From Acidobacteriota bacterium (GTDB taxonomy: Bacteria; Acidobacteriota; Blastocatellia; RBC074): a stretch of DNA of 46,878 bases. Below are positions 43,690 to 46,878 of this stretch, piece after piece. Made by a program: the position numbers and the translations under genes. The notes under the pieces are model-generated. The model saw only the letters and a list, made by a program, of their open reading frames with translations, made no database searches and was not told the DNA's origin. Position 1 is the first letter of the stretch; each line of letters begins with the position of its first letter. The stretch covers positions 1 to 46,878 of the forward strand of contig JAEUQO010000360.1 of assembly GCA_016789605.1 (NCBI GenBank), given 5' to 3'.

Positions 43690-45021
43690 TCAGTTGCCTT
43701 GCCAAAACTGGATCAGAGAGCGGACGGAATTGACTGCGCCATAAATCGCCAGCGCAAACAACACGCCCATGATCAAATTTTCCCACCAGCGATTGCGATG
43801 CTGGGCGCCGATGTAACGCGCGCTGGCGGTGATCCACCACAATCCGCCAGCCAGCAATGGCAACAACGCAACCTGGGCGCTGTTGGCGATCAGTGTCAGC
43901 GTGACGAAATCCGGCATTCCCGGAATCGTCCAAATCAGCGGCGAAACCAAACACCAGATTGCCAGCCAGCGATACAGCGGATGTTGCCGGTAATCTGCCC
44001 GAATCGGTTGATCGCCCGCTTGCCAGCGTAACCAGGCGTGACTGCCCAGATACGCCAGCCCGGCGGCGTGTCCCAGCACTGACGTGTAAACCGCCGCAAA
44101 GATGCCCAGGTAAAACAAGACGCGTCCGCTGTTGCCCAGCACCGTGCTCAACAGTTGCGGCAAATCGTCCAGCGCTTTGATCTGTTTGTCGGGATACAGC
44201 AACTCTGCGCCCAGCGTCCAGACCGCCAGATTGAGCAGGATCATTGCCGCCACCGCCAGCAGCAAATCATAAAATTGCACGCGGCGGTATTGCGGGCCGC
44301 GCCAGCCTTTGGCTTCGAGAAAGTACGGATACGCCAGATTCATCAACGAACCGCCGACTGCGCCGACCATGGCAACCGCCACCAGCAAGGGATCAAAGCT
44401 GCCGCGCTGTTCAGGCAAACTCAGCCGGTAAAGCCCCTGCGCCAATCCCGCAACGTCACAACCAACCCAGAGCGCTGAGCCAACAAACGAAACGGCCAAC
44501 ACCCCCAACAGAATCTTGAACACCGCTTCCAGCCGTTCATACGCCGGACGAAAGATCAGCAAGAGCGCCGTCGCATTGCACAGCAACGCCCATTGCCAGG
44601 TTTCTCCCCGGCGAAACAGATTGCGGCAGACTTCGCCCGCGCCGACCGTCATATACGATTCGTAGACGTGCCCCATCACGATGGCGGCGACAAACAGAAT
44701 CGGCGCATAACCGCGATGCAAACGCGCCAGTCCATCCAGCACGCTTTCGCCGTGTTGGTTGCACAACTGATAACGCGCAATCAGCGACACAAACAAAAAG
44801 CGCATCAGCACCGCCACGACCAGCACCCACATCAGCGAATAGCCGTAATTGGCGCCAGCGACGCCCATATCCACGACGTCGCCCGCGCCCAGCCAGGTCA
44901 ACACGATGACGATGCCGGGACCAAACGAACGCAGATATTCGAAAAATGAATGCGGGACGGGCGGCAGCGGAGCTTGCGCAGGCATGGTTTCGCCGCCAGA
45001 GAGGTCGCTTGCTTTCTGCAT
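43690..45021 (-). CDS. Nramp-like membrane transporter lacking canonical metal motifs
   Basis: This is a 443-residue protein with about 11 membrane segments of the Nramp fold (FGPGIVIVLTWLGAGDVVDMG, then GANYGYSLMWVLVVAVLMRFL). In canonical Nramp, helix 1 carries DPGN and helix 6 carries MPH. Here helix 1 reads GAGDVVD (residues 45-51) and helix 6 reads GGSLMNLAYPYF. It is therefore one of the diverged Nramp-related proteins and the ion is uncertain. The Met at 45021 has AGGAAA upstream; other in-frame starts are at 45045 and 44985. The 157-bp leader on the minus strand contains two overlapping hairpins. Confidence 0.85.
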   Translation of the reverse strand: MQKASDLSGGETMPAQAPLPPVPHSFFEYLRSFGPGIVIVLTWLGAGDVVDMGVAGANYGYSLMWVLVVAVLMRFLFVSLIARYQLCNQHGESVLDGLARLHRGYAPILFVAAIVMGHVYESYMTVGAGEVCRNLFRRGETWQWALLCNATALLLIFRPAYERLEAVFKILLGVLAVSFVGSALWVGCDVAGLAQGLYRLSLPEQRGSFDPLLVAVAMVGAVGGSLMNLAYPYFLEAKGWRGPQYRRVQFYDLLLAVAAMILLNLAVWTLGAELLYPDKQIKALDDLPQLLSTVLGNSGRVLFYLGIFAAVYTSVLGHAAGLAYLGSHAWLRWQAGDQPIRADYRQHPLYRWLAIWCLVSPLIWTIPGMPDFVTLTLIANSAQVALLPLLAGGLWWITASARYIGAQHRNRWWENLIMGVLFALAIYGAVNSVRSLIQFWQGN

Positions 45022-45080
45022 GGATTTCCTCGCTGCAGCCTGCAAGACCGCCAGGCCAGAAAATCACGCCTTCCGTAAAA

Positions 45081-45121
45081 TTTCGGTGATACCCAGGCGG
45101 TAAATCACCGAAAGATTTACC
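45081..45121 (-). other. Two mutually exclusive hairpins in the Nramp-like gene leader
   Basis: Hairpin A pairs TTTCGGTGAT (45081-45090) with ATCACCGAAA (45104-45113), 10 bp. Hairpin B pairs GGTAAATC (45099-45106) with GATTTACC (45114-45121), 8 bp. They share bases 45104-45106, and B's 5' arm and loop lie within A's loop and 3' arm, so only one can form at a time. The element lies between the upstream hydrolase gene and the transporter start. Confidence 0.6.
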
Positions 45122-45178
45122 AGAAGAACTCATGAGTTGGATTGGGATTGGCGTCCGCCGTTGTGCGCCGGGCGCAAC

Positions 45179-46144
45179 TTACGCGACGCTTTTTAGAAAA
45201 CCGAGCAGCGCTTCGTTGACTTCCGCCGGACGTTCCATCGGCACCCAATGGCCAGCGCCTTCGATCAGCACTTTGCCGCGCAAATCCACCAGCCATTTGT
45301 CCATGCCTGCCAACGCGCGCCCGCCGTGGAATTGCAACACCGGGTCTTTGGTTCCGGCGATGAAAAACGCGGGCTGCTGGATGCGCCCGGTTTCCAGCGC
45401 ATCGAGTTGCGGTGTCAGTGCGACGTTGCGGTCAATGTTGCGATACCAGTTGATCGGCCCGCGAAACCCGCTTTGCTGATATTGCGCGACGTAATACGCC
45501 AGATCGGCTTCGGTCAGCCAGGCGGGCAGGGCAGCCGGATCGCTCATGCCGTCGAGAAATTTTGCCGTGGCGGGTTTTCTGCCCGGACGCAATTCGTCGG
45601 GGATGTCGCCCGAAATCGAGTAATAAATTTTGCGCAGCGTGGTGGGCAAATCGGCTTCGAGTTCGGCTTCGGCGACGCCGGGTTGCTGGAAATAAACCAT
45701 GTACCAGAAATTGTCGCCGTAAAATTCCTGCTGCGTCAGCAAACGGGCTTTCCAACGCGAATAGGGCACGCTCAACCCCGCGACGGCTTTGACGCGTTGC
45801 GGATGCAACAGCGCGGTATGCCACGCGACCGGCGCGCCCCAATCGTGTCCGACAACCAAAAAGCGTTCGTGCCCCAACGCCGAAGCGATGCCCGCCACGT
45901 CGTTGGTCAATTCGATGATGTTATAAGCTTCGACCGCCGCCGGTTTGTCGCTGCCGCCGTAACCGCGCTGATCCGGCACCGCCACTTGAAAGCCCGCCGC
46001 CACCAGCGGATCAATCTGATGCCGCCACAAATACCAGCATTGCGGCCAACCGTGCAGCAAAATGACCAGCGGCCCTTCGCCTTCGACCACCGTGCGCAAC
46101 CGTATGCCGTTGGTTTCGATCATTTGGAAATTTCGGTTTTGCAT
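45179..46144 (-). CDS. Epoxide-hydrolase-like alpha/beta hydrolase
   Basis: This is a 321-residue protein of the epoxide hydrolase/haloalkane dehalogenase group. HGWPQ (residues 31-35) is the oxyanion motif, and the nucleophile is Asp101 in VGHDWGAPV. The cap domain holds the Tyr proton donors (FYGDNFWYMVYF, INWYRN), and the charge relay is Asp in AGTKDPV and His in EGAGHWVPMERP. Asp rather than Ser at the nucleophile, with HGxP, points to epoxide hydrolase. The physiological substrate is unknown; it is probably cytoplasmic. ATG 46144 is chosen over the GTG at 46150 because of GAGTGG upstream. It starts 11 bp after the small protein gene, so the two may share a transcript. Confidence 0.88.
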   Translation of the reverse strand: MQNRNFQMIETNGIRLRTVVEGEGPLVILLHGWPQCWYLWRHQIDPLVAAGFQVAVPDQRGYGGSDKPAAVEAYNIIELTNDVAGIASALGHERFLVVGHDWGAPVAWHTALLHPQRVKAVAGLSVPYSRWKARLLTQQEFYGDNFWYMVYFQQPGVAEAELEADLPTTLRKIYYSISGDIPDELRPGRKPATAKFLDGMSDPAALPAWLTEADLAYYVAQYQQSGFRGPINWYRNIDRNVALTPQLDALETGRIQQPAFFIAGTKDPVLQFHGGRALAGMDKWLVDLRGKVLIEGAGHWVPMERPAEVNEALLGFLKSVA

Positions 46145-46155
46145 AACCACTCGCT

Positions 46156-46488
46156 TTATTTTTTCTCTGGTGGAGTTTGCTGTTCGTTACCGCTTCTCAA
46201 GTCGAAAACCGCTCCGACAAAACCCAACGATAACGTCTTCCCATTGTCTCGGCGTGAAGTCGTGGAAAGGAAGAGATAGTTGTTGTACACGACGGGCAGC
46301 GTTCTGGCTACTTCTTTGGGGACTTCCAACTTCCTCGTCTCATCCAGAGGAACAATAGGGTCGGGAAGCTGAAGCTTGCTCCGATGGCGTTCAGGAGACG
46401 GATTCGTGAAACCAAGCAAGAGCATTACAACCCAGACCAGAAGGGGGACCATGATCTTTTTCATGCTCATCTTCATTTTCACGTTCAT
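46156..46488 (-). CDS. Small exported or anchored protein, unknown function
   Basis: This is a 110-residue protein with a Met/Lys-rich start (MNVKMKMSMKKIM) and one hydrophobic segment (VPLLVWVVMLLLGF, about residues 14-27), then a polar region (LPDPIVPLDETRKLEVPKE, LPVVYNNYLFLSTTSRR). The segment resembles a signal peptide or N-terminal anchor. ATG 46488 is chosen because AGGAGAG lies upstream and the Lys-rich start follows; the frame is open to 46554 but that extension has no export signal. I recognise no family. The stop lies 11 bp before the hydrolase gene start. Confidence 0.55.
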   Translation of the reverse strand: MNVKMKMSMKKIMVPLLVWVVMLLLGFTNPSPERHRSKLQLPDPIVPLDETRKLEVPKEVARTLPVVYNNYLFLSTTSRRDNGKTLSLGFVGAVFDLRSGNEQQTPPEKK

Positions 46489-46542
46489 GCCCAACTCTCC
46501 TTTCGAAAATAGCTGTTTGTGTAGCCGCGCTAACTCCTGGCT

Positions 46543-46657
46543 CTGGGTACGCATCGCTTCCAGCGTGCGAACGTGACATCTGACGTGACATCTATTGCTT
46601 GGTGCCCCTCAGCCGATCTGCTCTTACACACGCACGCCGGAGGCGGTGCGCCCCCAG
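46543..46657. repeat. BIME-like repeat, copy 1, with inverted ends
   Basis: This 115-bp unit starts with CTGGGTACGCATCGCTTCCA and ends with an imperfect inverse of it (46631-46657); the 27-base termini match except at 3-4 positions. Each terminus can itself fold as a short bulged hairpin (CGCATCGCT with AGCGTGCG), the hallmark of REP sequences. An inner ACGTGACATCTG is doubled. Copy 2 follows 17 bp later. Confidence 0.8.
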
Positions 46658-46674
46658 GTTTGGGAATTGCTCGA

Positions 46675-46787
46675 CTGGGTACGCATCGCTTCCAGCGTGC
46701 GGACGTGACATCTGACGTGACATCTATTGCTTGGTGCCCCTCAGCCGGTCTGCCCTTACACGCACGCCGGAGGCGGTGCGTACCCAG
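46675..46787. repeat. BIME-like repeat, copy 2, with inverted ends
   Basis: This 113-bp unit is nearly identical to copy 1, with a few substitutions and a 2-bp deletion (ACACACGCAC to ACACGCAC). Its right end (46761-46787) is the better preserved inverse of the left end. It stops 12 bp before the stop of the RAYT transposase gene, on the 3' side of that gene. Confidence 0.82.
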
Positions 46788-46799
46788 GTTATATCTGGA

Positions 46800-46878
46800 T
46801 TAGCCGAGTCGCCGCCGCGCACTACTCCAACGCCAGTCTTCCGGCTTCTCGCACAGTCCCGCCTTGACTGGATTGTTT
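46800..46878 (-). CDS. REP-associated tyrosine transposase (RAYT/Y1_Tnp), C-terminal tail only
   Basis: Only the last 25 codons and a TAA (46802-46800) lie in the window; the rest runs off the right edge. The tail reads NNPVKAGLCEKPEDWRWSS and ends ARRRLG, the well-known C-terminal block of RAYT transposases (IHxNPV.AGL...P.DW.WSS). RAYTs are IS200/IS605-like HUH nucleases that mobilise REP palindromes. The two BIME-like repeats directly downstream are consistent with this. The catalytic HUH and Tyr residues would lie outside the window and cannot be seen. Confidence 0.88.
   Translation of the reverse strand, partial: NNPVKAGLCEKPEDWRWSSARRRLG

Noticed and set aside
46573..46803. Plus-strand frame across the BIME-like repeats
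   Set aside because: The translation just reflects the two repeat copies and has no start signal or domain.

Overview
The window looks like chromosome from a diderm (Gram-negative) bacterium, most likely an acidobacterium, with the class Blastocatellia as my best guess. This is inference from content: an outer-membrane and lipid A block (bamA, two skp-like genes, lpxD, fabZ, lpxA, lpxI), a MacB/FtsX permease of the kind known as acidobacterial duplicated orphan permeases (41259-43679), a PEP-CTERM protein, a Uma2-type remnant, and moderately GC-rich DNA with short intergenic repeats. No ribosomal RNA or complete mobile element is present, so the placement cannot be confirmed from the window alone.

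Layout. 1-5218: an acyl-CoA carboxylase carboxyltransferase cut by the left edge, a secreted HEXXH protein, a 4HBT thioesterase, a small membrane protein, and a stomatin-like SPFH protein with its NfeD partner. 5530-21133: a long plus-strand block of envelope genes: C-terminal processing protease, alpha/beta hydrolase, large membrane-anchored protein, LolD-type ATPase, ClpC-type unfoldase, BamA, two Skp/OmpH chaperones, LpxD, FabZ, LpxA, LpxI. 21200-28571: a minus-strand series: TPR protein, PEP-CTERM protein with a near-consensus promoter, galactokinase, small secreted protein, sodium/sugar symporter, and an unrecognised 484-residue protein. 28841-35566: DUF1992 protein, tRNA-Ser(GCT), a homocysteine methyltransferase/methylenetetrahydrofolate reductase fusion, a decayed Uma2 gene and full-length cobalamin-dependent MetH. 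35711-39423: a von Willebrand A, PP2C phosphatase and Ser/Thr kinase triad. 39670-46878: a secreted two-repeat protein, the duplicated permease, an Nramp-like transporter, an epoxide-hydrolase-like enzyme, a small lipoprotein-like protein, then two copies of a repeat with inverted ends next to the tail of a REP-associated (RAYT) transposase.

How genes work together. The 5.5-21 kb block covers outer-membrane protein insertion (BamA, Skp), lipoprotein sorting (LolD) and the early lipid A pathway (LpxD, LpxA, LpxI), with FabZ supplying hydroxyacyl-chain chemistry. The MTHFR domain of the fusion makes methyl-tetrahydrofolate, which MetH uses. Galactokinase and an SGLT-type symporter suggest galactose or related sugar uptake. 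The vWA/PP2C/kinase triad matches the TerY-phosphorylation triad known from comparative genomics, here without any tellurite (ter) genes beside it.

Most unusual points: the stand-alone TerY-type triad, whose kinase is membrane-anchored and may have a frameshifted tail; the ClpC-like protein whose regulatory middle domain is replaced by a Tyr/Arg-rich linker; the Nramp-like protein lacking the canonical metal motifs; the seven-unit 10-11 bp array at 28758-28831; two heptamer arrays; and the RAYT gene with two adjacent BIME-like repeats.
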